From: DASZOC01 sp035550975
Lineage (GTDB): Bacteria; Actinomycetota; CADDZG01; WHSQ01
Direction of reading: 5' to 3'
DNA: 56,456 nt
NCBI GenBank assembly: GCA_035550975.1
Contig: DASZOC010000014.1
Location: 1 to 56,456, forward strand
The stretch's first letter is position 1; the number at the start of each line of letters is the position of its first letter. The notes beneath the pieces are model-generated. The model made no database searches. It was given only the letters and a program-made list of their open reading frames with translations, and had not been told where the DNA came from. Positions 18,748 through 26,001 of this stretch are shown here, one piece after another. Made by a program: the position numbers and the translations under genes.

Positions 18748-19656
18748 ATGACCGACTGGCTGGCACCAGAGACGTTCGAAGTCCCGGTAGCGGGAGGAAA
18801 CCTGACGGTCGCGCGCTGGGGTGACGAAGGCCCCGTGATCCTCGCTATCCACGGGATCACCGCATCACATATGCAATGGCCGTACGTAGCGCGGGAGCTG
18901 CAGGGCGAAGCGCGCTTCATCGCCCCCGATCTGCGGGGGCGTGGCGGGAGCCGCGACCTTCCCGGGCCCTACGGCATGAACGCGCACGCCGACGACCTCG
19001 TCGCGGTCCTCGACCACCTCGATGTCGAGCGGGCGGTCGTCGTCGGCCATTCGATGGGGGGTTTCGTCGCCGCGGTCATGGCGATGCATCACCCCGATCG
19101 TGTCTCGAGCTTGGTGTTGATCGACGGCGGTTTCCCGTTGCTGGACGCGCCGGCACCGGATGTGGACGTCGAGCAGATCCTGCACCTCATGCTGGGGCCG
19201 TCGATCGAACGCTGCGAGATGACGTTCGATTCCTTCGACGCGTGCTTCGACTTCTGGAAGCAGCACCCGGCGATGCAGGACGAGGGGGCGTGGAACGAGG
19301 TGTTCCAGGCTTACGTCACATACGACCTCATGGGCGAGCCTCCGGAGCTTCGCTCGAAGGTCAACCTCGACGCGATCCTCGGCGACGGCCGCGACACGCT
19401 GGTCAGCGAAGACCTCCGCGCGGCCCCCGGCAACGTCAGGTGCCCGATGGTGCTCATACGCGCGCCGCGCGGCATCCTGAACGAGCCCAAGGGTCTGTAC
19501 CCCGACGACGTCGCCACGCAACTCGTCGCGAGCCACGACAACCTCGAAGACGTGCTGGTCGAAGACGTGAACCACTACACGGTCGTCACCTCACCACGCG
19601 GCGCCAAGGTCGTTGCCGACCGCATCCGTCACGCGCTCGACCGAGCGCCGGTCTAG
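18748..19656 (+). CDS. Alpha/beta-fold hydrolase
   Basis: A 302-residue alpha/beta hydrolase with oxyanion region AIHGITASHMQW, nucleophile elbow GHSMGG (Ser near residue 99) and a C-terminal histidine in DVNHYTV. ATG 18748 follows AGGAGG. The sequence resembles esterases, but no specific substrate can be named. Same operon as the acyl-CoA synthetase. Confidence 0.88.
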   Translation: MTDWLAPETFEVPVAGGNLTVARWGDEGPVILAIHGITASHMQWPYVARELQGEARFIAPDLRGRGGSRDLPGPYGMNAHADDLVAVLDHLDVERAVVVGHSMGGFVAAVMAMHHPDRVSSLVLIDGGFPLLDAPAPDVDVEQILHLMLGPSIERCEMTFDSFDACFDFWKQHPAMQDEGAWNEVFQAYVTYDLMGEPPELRSKVNLDAILGDGRDTLVSEDLRAAPGNVRCPMVLIRAPRGILNEPKGLYPDDVATQLVASHDNLEDVLVEDVNHYTVVTSPRGAKVVADRIRHALDRAPV

Positions 19657-19668
19657 GAGGAGCACTTC

Positions 19669-20493
19669 ATGCCGTACGCGGACAACGCGGGGGTACGCAT
19701 CTACTGGGAAGAAGAAGGAGACGGTCCACCGCTCCTGCTGATCATGGGCCTCGGGTATTCCATGGCGATGTGGCACCGGCTGCGCCCGGTCCTGGCAGAG
19801 AGCTTCCGGGTGATCGCGTTCGACAACCGTGGCGTCGGCAGCAGCGACGTCCCCGAGCCGCCGTACTCGATCCCGGACATGGCGCGTGATGCGGTCGCCG
19901 TCCTCGACGCTGCAGGTGTTACGGACGCACACGTCGTCGGCGTGTCGATGGGCGGCGTCATAGCGCAAGAGCTGGCGCTGGACGCGCCCGACCGCGTCCG
20001 GTCGTTGGTCCTGGCATGCACCGCGTGCGGGGGCCCCGATGCGGTCGTAGCAGAACCCGAGGTGCTTCACGCCCTGACCGCTCGCGCCGAGCTGGGACCC
20101 GAAGAAGGCGTTCGGGTGATGGTGCCGTATATCTACGATGCGGCCACGCCTGCCGACAGGATCGAGGAGGACATCTCATTGCGACTGCGCAACTATCCGA
20201 CCGCCGCGGGTTACATCGGCCAGTTGCAAGCGGTCGTCGGATACGAGACCTACCAGAGGCTGTCGCAGATCTCAGTGCCGACCCTCGTGTTGCACGGCCG
20301 GTCCGACCGCCTGGTACCGCACGGCAACGGCGAAGACGTGGCGCGGCGTATCCCGGGAGCGCGGTTGGTGTCGATCCCGAACGCGAGCCACATCTTCTTC
20401 ACGGACCAGCCCGAGGTCGCGCGCGACGCGCTGCTCGCTTTCCTCCGCGAGGTGGCGCTCGAGTCGACGAGCGCCGGCGAGGCGGCCCGATGA
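19669..20493 (+). CDS. Alpha/beta-fold hydrolase
   Basis: A 274-residue hydrolase of a different subgroup from its upstream neighbour: LLIMGLGYSMAMWHRL near the N-terminus, FDNRGVGSSD, nucleophile GVSMGG (Ser near residue 93), acid in HGRSDRLVP and His in ASHIFF. This pattern is common in esterases and enol-lactone or haloperoxidase-like hydrolases. GGAGGAGCACTTC precedes the ATG. Possibly opens a lactone or ester in the same catabolic route. Confidence 0.88.
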   Translation: MPYADNAGVRIYWEEEGDGPPLLLIMGLGYSMAMWHRLRPVLAESFRVIAFDNRGVGSSDVPEPPYSIPDMARDAVAVLDAAGVTDAHVVGVSMGGVIAQELALDAPDRVRSLVLACTACGGPDAVVAEPEVLHALTARAELGPEEGVRVMVPYIYDAATPADRIEEDISLRLRNYPTAAGYIGQLQAVVGYETYQRLSQISVPTLVLHGRSDRLVPHGNGEDVARRIPGARLVSIPNASHIFFTDQPEVARDALLAFLREVALESTSAGEAAR

Positions 20494-21440
20494 GCTTGCC
20501 CCACCCGACGCTTCGCTCTTGCGTCGCGATCACCGTCGCGCTCGCGGCCACCATCCTGGCTCCGGCCGCGACCATGCCTGCGGCCGCGAACCACCTCGAG
20601 CGGATCATCGGCCCCGAGGAGCCGGCACGGAACTTCCCCGCCGCGTTCATGGCGTTGCTCCCGGACGACCGCCAGCAGGAGATCGCGGAGCGGCCGAAGT
20701 GGAGCGACCCGCGGATAGGTGGCTGGGGCGGCGTCTGGGGACCGGCGTGCAAACCCGGAAAAGTGCGCCAGCGCCCCGTGATCTTCGTTCACGGCAACAC
20801 CGAGGACGCGTCCTTCTGGAACGCACCGCCGTCGGGAACGACGATCGTGAACGTGCGGGATGCGTTCGTGCAGGCGGGTTATTGCGAGAACGAGATCTGG
20901 GCCATCTCCTACACCGGGCGCAAGGGCTACTTCACCTACAACGACATCAATACGCGTGAGCTCGAGGCGTTCGTGAACGCGGTGCTCGAATACACGAAGG
21001 CGCGCGAGGTGGACGTCGTTGCGCACTCGCTCGGGGTCACGGTCGTGCGGAAGGCGGCGTTCAACTCTCCTGAGTTCTACCGCCGCATGGCGAGCTTCGT
21101 CGCGATCGCGGGCGCGAACGACGGAACGACGACCTGCCGCGGAGCGGGCGAGGCCAAGGTCAGTCACGTATGCGAGGAGGTCCACCCCGGCAGCGCGTGG
21201 TTGGAGACGCTGAACGGTGCAGGTGAGACTCCTCCGGGACCTCGGTACCTCACGATCTACGACGGGAGCGGGGTCGCGGACCAGTTCTACCTCGGTCCCG
21301 ATGCAGCGAGCCCGAGGCTGGACGGCGCCTGCAACTTCGCGATGCCGGGCACGGCGCATAACACGCTGGCGCGCGGCGAGACCGCGGTGAGGACCTACCT
21401 AGCGTTCATCCGTGACGGCAAGGAACCCACCTGCGCATAG
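20490..21440 (+). CDS. Secreted lipase/esterase (class 2 lipase-like)
   Basis: A 316-residue exported hydrolase; ATG 20490 overlaps the preceding stop (ATGA). A signal peptide (about residues 1-33, ending MPAAA) is followed by VIFVHGNTEDASFW and the nucleophile elbow VDVVAHSLGVTV. A C-terminal NTLARGE segment holds a likely catalytic asparagine/His neighbourhood (GTAHN). Several cysteines may form disulfides. Last gene of the operon; it may release acids outside the cell for the transporter. Confidence 0.85.
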   Translation: MSLPHPTLRSCVAITVALAATILAPAATMPAAANHLERIIGPEEPARNFPAAFMALLPDDRQQEIAERPKWSDPRIGGWGGVWGPACKPGKVRQRPVIFVHGNTEDASFWNAPPSGTTIVNVRDAFVQAGYCENEIWAISYTGRKGYFTYNDINTRELEAFVNAVLEYTKAREVDVVAHSLGVTVVRKAAFNSPEFYRRMASFVAIAGANDGTTTCRGAGEAKVSHVCEEVHPGSAWLETLNGAGETPPGPRYLTIYDGSGVADQFYLGPDAASPRLDGACNFAMPGTAHNTLARGETAVRTYLAFIRDGKEPTCA

Positions 21441-21453
21441 CCGCTGGCGAGGT

Positions 21454-22383
21454 TCAAAGGGCCGCGATCAGCTCTTCGGCTGCGGTGTAGGGATCGACCT
21501 CGCGCGCCACGACCTTGTCGGTGAGACGGGCGAGCAGCGGCGCGCACTGCGAGTCGACCCTGCGCCGGTAGCGCTCGGCGACGATCTCGCGGATCTCTCG
21601 CTCGACCCTCCGGCGCCGCCGGGCTTCGAGTAGGCCTTTCTCTTCCTGGTAGGCACGGTGTTTCTCGATCGCGGCCCACAGCTCCGTGAGTCCCACGCCC
21701 TTCGTCGCGACGGTTTCGACTACCTGCGGTTTCCATTCCGCGTCCGACATCTCGAGCATCTGCTTCAGCTCCCGTACGGCGTCCCGCGCGCCCGACCGGT
21801 CTGCCTTGTTGACGACGAAGACGTCGGCGATCTCCATCAGTCCCGCCTTCGCGGCCTGGACGGCGTCGCCCCACCCCGGGGTGACGACGACGAGTGTCGT
21901 GTCGCACGCGTCGGTGATCTCGACCTCGGCTTGACCGACCCCTACCGTCTCGATCACGACGATGTCCTTCCCTACGGCATCGAGCACGCGAACCGCTTCC
22001 GGCGTCGCGAGTGAGATCCCCCCGAGGTGCCCCCGCGTCGCCATCGACCGGATGAAGACGTCCGGGTCGGTTGCGTGGGTCTGCATGCGAACGCGGTCAC
22101 CTAGCAACGCTCCGCCCGAGAACGGGCTCGACGGGTCGATCGCGAGAACACCGACGCTCCGGCCCTCGCGGCGCACCGCCGCCACCAGTTGTTCGGTCAG
22201 TGTCGACTTGCCCGCACCTGGTGCACCGGTGATACCGATCGTGTAGGCGCGGCCGGTGCGCGGATAGAGCTCGCGCATCACGTCACCAAGCCCTGCATCA
22301 CCGTCTTCGACGTAGGAGATGAGCCGGCCTATCGCCCGCCGCTCCCCCGCGAGAGCACGCGCGACCAAGGCTTCGGTATCCAC
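21454..22383 (-). CDS. meaB: MeaB/ArgK-type GTPase, B12 mutase chaperone
   Basis: A 309-residue G3E-family GTPase with P-loop GAPGAGKST (53-61), Mg-switch region SSPFSGGALLGDR, VETVGVGQ and NKAD. MeaB proteins gate loading and protect adenosylcobalamin-dependent acyl-CoA mutases. The mutase at 9656-11308 is the natural client, although about 10 kb away. Stop lies 13 bp from the convergent lipase stop; the Nfu-like gene is 20 bp upstream. Confidence 0.93.
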   Translation of the reverse strand: MDTEALVARALAGERRAIGRLISYVEDGDAGLGDVMRELYPRTGRAYTIGITGAPGAGKSTLTEQLVAAVRREGRSVGVLAIDPSSPFSGGALLGDRVRMQTHATDPDVFIRSMATRGHLGGISLATPEAVRVLDAVGKDIVVIETVGVGQAEVEITDACDTTLVVVTPGWGDAVQAAKAGLMEIADVFVVNKADRSGARDAVRELKQMLEMSDAEWKPQVVETVATKGVGLTELWAAIEKHRAYQEEKGLLEARRRRRVEREIREIVAERYRRRVDSQCAPLLARLTDKVVAREVDPYTAAEELIAAL

Positions 22384-22402
22384 TGGAGCTATCGCGGCGA
22401 GG

Positions 22403-22645
22403 TCAGGCCTCGACGGCGATGACCTCGGTGATGCCGGGGACCCGCTCCCTCAGGATGCGCTCCACGCCCTGTTTGAGAGTGACCGGTGAGATCGGGCAGC
22501 TCTCGCAGGTGCCCAGCAGCTGGACGGTTACCGTGCCGCCCGCGACGCTCTCCAGCTTGATGTCGCCTCCGTCCATCTGGATCGCGGGGCGGATCAGCTC
22601 CAGGGCCTCCTTGACCTGGTCTTCGACCGTCGTCGTCTCGCTCAC
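22403..22645 (-). CDS. NifU C-terminal-domain (Nfu-type) iron-sulfur scaffold
   Basis: An 80-residue protein made of one Nfu domain. It has LIRPAIQMDGGDIKLESVA and the Fe-S ligand motif CESCPIS (CxxC). Such proteins carry or transfer [4Fe-4S] clusters; they do not imply nitrogen fixation. It precedes meaB on the same strand. Confidence 0.93.
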   Translation of the reverse strand: MSETTTVEDQVKEALELIRPAIQMDGGDIKLESVAGGTVTVQLLGTCESCPISPVTLKQGVERILRERVPGITEVIAVEA

Positions 22646-22666
22646 GTCGCGATTCTACCGGGGCGA

Positions 22667-23143
22667 TCAGGAAGACCCGGGGTTGGAGGGGCGGTCCCCT
22701 GCGCGCTTGAGCCCCCACCCGGAGAACAACAAACCGACGCCGATAAGCATGCAGTAGCTCACGATCCCCGGGGTTGCGTCGCCGAACTCGTCGGTCATCC
22801 CCGCGAACAGCGTCGCGAGGCCGATGGCGCCGAAGCCGGATCCGTACAACAGCAACATGACCGGCTTCGCCCAACGCGGCGGACGCTCGCTTCGGGAAGC
22901 ATCGCGGCCCTCGTACCGCGAGATCAGCACGATCCCCCCGCCGACGAGCACGAAGAACATGCCCGACAGCAACAGCCCGAGCGCGGCCTTCGCCCAGTCC
23001 TGCCCGAGGTGGCGATCGATGATGCTCAGCCCCCAACCCGTCTCGTACTGAACGATGACGGCAAGTCCCCACACGATCGTTCCCGCGCCGAACAGCAGCG
23101 TGGCCAGCCCGGCCCAGCGCGCGAGAGCGCGGAACAGCTTCAC
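22667..23143 (-). CDS. Four-helix integral membrane protein, 158 aa
   Basis: Starts at GTG 23143, overlapping the murA stop (GTGA), with GGTGGAG nearby. Four hydrophobic segments are evident: around GLATLLFGAGTIVWGLAVIV, AALGLLLSGMFFVLVGGGIV, VMLLLYGSGFGAIGLATLFA and IVSYCMLIGVGLLFSGWGL. Loops are charged. No family is recognised. Coupling to murA suggests cotranscription, not necessarily function in wall synthesis. Confidence 0.75.
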   Translation of the reverse strand: MKLFRALARWAGLATLLFGAGTIVWGLAVIVQYETGWGLSIIDRHLGQDWAKAALGLLLSGMFFVLVGGGIVLISRYEGRDASRSERPPRWAKPVMLLLYGSGFGAIGLATLFAGMTDEFGDATPGIVSYCMLIGVGLLFSGWGLKRAGDRPSNPGSS

Positions 23144-24390
23144 GACTCCACCCGGATCTCCGCACCCAACGCGGTCAGTTTCCTGTCGAAGTCTTCGTAG
23201 CCGCGCAGGATGTGGTCGACCTCGTACACGCGCGTCTCGCCCTGCGCGCACAGTCCGCTGATCACCAGAGCCGCGCCCGCGCGGATGTCCGGAGCGCGCA
23301 CGGGTGCACCGGACAGCTGCTCGACGCCGCGGATCACGGCGTGGTGGCCTTCCACCCTGATCCGGCAGCCCATCCGATTGAGCTCGTCGACGAACAGGAA
23401 CCGTGCCTCGAAGACGTTCTCGGTCAGGATCGACGACCCCTGCGCCTGCGCCAGGAGCACCATCATCAGCGGCTGCATGTCCGTTGCGAAGCCCGGATAC
23501 GGGAGCGTCACGAGATCCAACGGGCGCGGCCGGCGCGACATGCGCACGCGCATCTGCCCGTCGGAGCGCGTCACCTCGGCTCCGGCTTCTTCCAGCTTGA
23601 GGCCGAGAAGCTCGACGTGATCGTTCCTCAGGTCCTTGAGCGTCACGTCGCCTCGCGTCGCCGCGGCTCCGATCGCGAACGTTCCCGCTTCGATGCGATC
23701 CGGGATGATCTCGTGACTGCAGGGATGAAGCTCGGCGACGCCGTCGATCGTGATCGAGGGGGTGCCGGCGCCGCGGATGCGGGCGCCACACCGGTTCAGG
23801 AAGTCGGCGAGGTCCTGGATCTCGGGCTCCCGTGCGGCATTCTCGACCGACGTCGTCCCCTCTGCCAGGACCGCAGCCATCAGCAGGTTCTCGGTCGCGC
23901 CGACGGAAGGGAAGTCGAGCAGCACCCTCGTGCCCTGGAGACGTTCCGCCACGCCTTCGATGAAGCCGTGCTCGGACGTGAACTTCGCGCCCATACGTTC
24001 GAGCCCCCCGAGGTGGAGATCGATCGGCCGCGACCCGATCGCGTCGCCGCCCGGCATCGCGACGCGAGCTCGACCGAGGCGCGCGAGAAGGGGGCCGAGG
24101 ACCTGGATCGAAGCCCGCATGCGCGTGACCAGGTCGTAAGGCGTCTCGTCGGAAAGCTCGCCCGACGCGTCGATCGTCAGGGTGTCTCCTTCGTGGGTCA
24201 CGGACGCGCCGAGGCGCGTCAGGACCTCGCTCATCAGGTAGACGTCCGTGATCCGCGGGACGCGCGTGAGCGTCACCTCGCCTTTGGCGAGAAGGGACGC
24301 CGCCATGATCTTGAGCGCGGCGTTCTTCGCTCCGCTGATGTGGACGTCGCCATGTAGCGGCGTCGGGCCCGAGACGACGTAAGACTTCAT
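23140..24390 (-). CDS. murA: UDP-N-acetylglucosamine 1-carboxyvinyltransferase
   Basis: A 416-residue MurA, full length. It transfers enolpyruvate from PEP to UDP-GlcNAc, the first committed step of peptidoglycan. N-terminal ISGAKNAALKIMAASLL and C-terminal motifs are intact. The catalytic-loop cysteine is replaced by aspartate: MPGGDAIGSRP with Asp116, where E. coli has Cys115. The same change in Mycobacterium and Chlamydia leaves the enzyme active but insensitive to fosfomycin. ATG 24390 is 11 bp from the terminator of the upstream gene, so it must be transcribed from its own promoter or by read-through. Confidence 0.96.
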   Translation of the reverse strand: MKSYVVSGPTPLHGDVHISGAKNAALKIMAASLLAKGEVTLTRVPRITDVYLMSEVLTRLGASVTHEGDTLTIDASGELSDETPYDLVTRMRASIQVLGPLLARLGRARVAMPGGDAIGSRPIDLHLGGLERMGAKFTSEHGFIEGVAERLQGTRVLLDFPSVGATENLLMAAVLAEGTTSVENAAREPEIQDLADFLNRCGARIRGAGTPSITIDGVAELHPCSHEIIPDRIEAGTFAIGAAATRGDVTLKDLRNDHVELLGLKLEEAGAEVTRSDGQMRVRMSRRPRPLDLVTLPYPGFATDMQPLMMVLLAQAQGSSILTENVFEARFLFVDELNRMGCRIRVEGHHAVIRGVEQLSGAPVRAPDIRAGAALVISGLCAQGETRVYEVDHILRGYEDFDRKLTALGAEIRVES

Positions 24391-24400
24391 CGCTGCATAG

Positions 24401-24434
24401 TAAAGAGAAGGGCGACCCCCTCGGGGGCCGCCCT
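24401..24434 (-). terminator. Rho-independent terminator of the H1-like gene
   Basis: On the minus strand an AGGGCG-CCCCC / GGGGG-CGCCCT stem with one G-U pair in its middle and a tiny loop (stem 24409-24434) is followed by a T-rich TCTCTTTA run. It lies 24 bp past the stop of the gene at 24458 and ends 11 bp before murA. Confidence 0.85.
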
Positions 24435-24457
24435 CACTCGACTGTCTGGTGCGCTCG

Positions 24458-25033
24458 TCAGCTGCCGGAGGATCCGCGACCGGTCGACTTCTTGCGCCCG
24501 GAGGTCGACTTGCGACCGGTCCGCTTCGCGGCCGACTTCGCCTGCCCGGCGGAACGCGTCGCGGTCTTCTTCGTTCCGCGGGCGGCGGCGCGCCCGCCTG
24601 CCCGGGCTCCGGAGGCGGTCTTCCTGGCGCCGCGGGCCGTCTTCTTCGCGGTCGACCTAGCACTCGAGCCGGTGGACTTGCGAGCGGTCGACTTCTTGCG
24701 ACCTCCGGTGGACTTGCGCGCGGTCGACTTCTTGCGGCCTCCGGTGGACTTGCGCGCCGTCGACTTCTTGCGCCCTCCGGTGGACTTGCGCGCCGTCGAC
24801 TTCTTGCGGCCCGTCGACGACGTCCTGCTCCCGGAGCTAGCGCGGCCGCTCGACGACGAATCGTCGGGCTCCACGACCGCGGCTCCGACACGAGCGGTTC
24901 CGGCAGCGACGTTCCGAGCGGTCGCCAGCGGACCCGAGTCGTCACGATCTGCAGCAACCACATCAGCGGCGGTCGTCGTGACGTCCGCGACCGCCTCACG
25001 GGCTCGCTCGATCAAGCCTCTGTCTTCTGCCAT
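24458..25033 (-). CDS. Histone H1-like basic repeat protein
   Basis: A 191-residue protein. ATG 25033 has AGGAGGGG upstream. Residues 1 to about 75 are acidic-to-neutral and probably folded (AEDRGLIERAREAVADV...). The rest is Lys/Arg/Ser/Thr/Gly/Ala low complexity with four tandem 12-residue units of the form GGRKKSTARKST (DNA repeats at 24672-24815) and then AKKT, ARGARK and GTKKTA blocks. This is the composition of eukaryotic H1 tails and bacterial H1-like or HupB-tail proteins, so nucleoid DNA binding is inferred. No HU or Lsr2 domain is present. Confidence 0.8.
   Translation of the reverse strand: MAEDRGLIERAREAVADVTTTAADVVAADRDDSGPLATARNVAAGTARVGAAVVEPDDSSSSGRASSGSRTSSTGRKKSTARKSTGGRKKSTARKSTGGRKKSTARKSTGGRKKSTARKSTGSSARSTAKKTARGARKTASGARAGGRAAARGTKKTATRSAGQAKSAAKRTGRKSTSGRKKSTGRGSSGS
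24672..24815 (-). repeat. Four tandem 36-bp coding repeats
   Basis: Four contiguous 36-bp units (24672, 24708, 24744, 24780) differ at only a few positions each and encode the 12-residue basic unit of the H1-like protein. The units keep frame, so copy number could change by slippage without breaking the gene. Confidence 0.9.
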
Positions 25034-25134
25034 ACCGCCCCTCCTGTTCGCGCGCGGATATACACGATGCCTACCTTGCTTTCCCGAAACGTGCAACACG
25101 AAACAGAGCCGCGCGCGATTACTGCCGTTCGGTT

Positions 25135-25632
25135 GTGGGCAACAACAACCTCGTGGACGACAAACTGCTGCGCATCTATCTCAATGATCACCGCGCGGGA
25201 TCGGCGGCAGGGCTCGAGCTCGCGCGCCGCTGCCTGAACAACAACCGCGGGACGACCTACGAGTCGTTCCTCCGCGACCTCGTCAGCGGCATCGAAGACG
25301 ACGTACACGAGCTGGAGAACCTGATGGAGACGCTGGGCGTGCCGCGCGACCGCCTGAAGCACGGATTGGCGTGGGCGGCCGAGAAGGTCGGGCGACTCAA
25401 GCTCAACGGGCAGCTGACGGGGTATTCGCCGTTGAGCCGCCTGTGGGAGCTCGAAGGATTACTGCTCGGCGTGACCGGCAAGAGGTCTCTGTGGCGGTCG
25501 TTGAAGCAGGTCGCGGACCATGACTCGAGGTTGGCCGTGACTGACTTCGACAAGCTCATAGGGAAAGCCGACGAGCAGATAACCGGGCTCGAACAGCACC
25601 GTGTCCGCGCCGCCGCCGACGCCCTTACGTAG
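25135..25632 (+). CDS. Conserved hypothetical helical protein, ~160 aa
   Basis: A soluble, mostly helical protein of unknown function. The core begins VDDKLLRIYLNDHRAGSAAG and contains ELARRCLNNNRGTTYESFL and a long amphipathic stretch to LEQHRV. The start is uncertain: GTG 25135 gives 165 residues, GTG 25153 gives 159 and matches the start of the conserved-looking part; neither has a ribosome-binding site. The acidic/polar make-up with heptad-like spacing suggests a helical bundle. It is divergent from the H1-like gene. Confidence 0.7.
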   Translation: MGNNNLVDDKLLRIYLNDHRAGSAAGLELARRCLNNNRGTTYESFLRDLVSGIEDDVHELENLMETLGVPRDRLKHGLAWAAEKVGRLKLNGQLTGYSPLSRLWELEGLLLGVTGKRSLWRSLKQVADHDSRLAVTDFDKLIGKADEQITGLEQHRVRAAADALT

Positions 25633-25672
25633 CTCCCGTCACCCGATCGAAGGCCGGGCACAGGTATGTCGA

Positions 25673-25697
25673 GTTACCCACCGTTTCGGTGGGTAAC
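25673..25697. terminator. Hairpin between convergent genes (terminator candidate)
   Basis: A perfect 11-bp stem, GTTACCCACCG / CGGTGGGTAAC, around a TTT loop, 41 bp past the stop of the plus-strand gene and 57 bp past the stop of the minus-strand zinc-ribbon gene. There is no T-run on either side, so bidirectional Rho-independent termination is only a possibility. Confidence 0.55.
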
Positions 25698-25753
25698 TGC
25701 GGATACCTAAGAGAAGGTCCGTCCGCGAGTTGCCGCCGCGGCAGCTCGACGAG

Positions 25754-25969
25754 CTAGATACCGGAGCCGGGGTCGATGTCGAGGCGCGCTTCGATCAGCC
25801 ACAAGTTGCGACGGACACATTCGGGACAGAGAGCAAGGGCGCGATTGTTCGCGTCCGGCATCTCTTGCCAGCCCATCGGCACCAGGCCGTGCCGCCGCGC
25901 TTCTGAAACCCCACAGGAGGAGCAGAACACGCGATTCCGTAGGCCCTCTGGACGTTCCCCCATCCCCAC
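25754..25969 (-). CDS. Small zinc-ribbon protein, 71 aa
   Basis: GTG 25969 is chosen because GGAGGT lies 5 bases upstream; ATG 25963 would drop two residues. Two CxxC pairs, CSSC near residue 16 and CPEC near residue 50, make a plausible zinc ribbon, with GWQEMPDANNRALAL between them. It resembles small actinobacterial zinc-ribbon proteins of unknown role. It lies 32 bp after the S15 hydrolase on the same strand. Confidence 0.7.
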   Translation of the reverse strand: MGMGERPEGLRNRVFCSSCGVSEARRHGLVPMGWQEMPDANNRALALCPECVRRNLWLIEARLDIDPGSGI

Positions 25970-26001
25970 TTCATACCTCCCGACGGACGGGAAGTAGCAC
26001 G

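Noticed and set aside
22403..22645. Nitrogen-fixation gene nifU
   Set aside because: Only the 80-residue Nfu domain is present, as in general Fe-S carriers; no nif genes.
24672..24815. 36-bp repeats as a CRISPR array
   Set aside because: Units are contiguous with no spacers and encode in-frame basic residues; no cas genes nearby.
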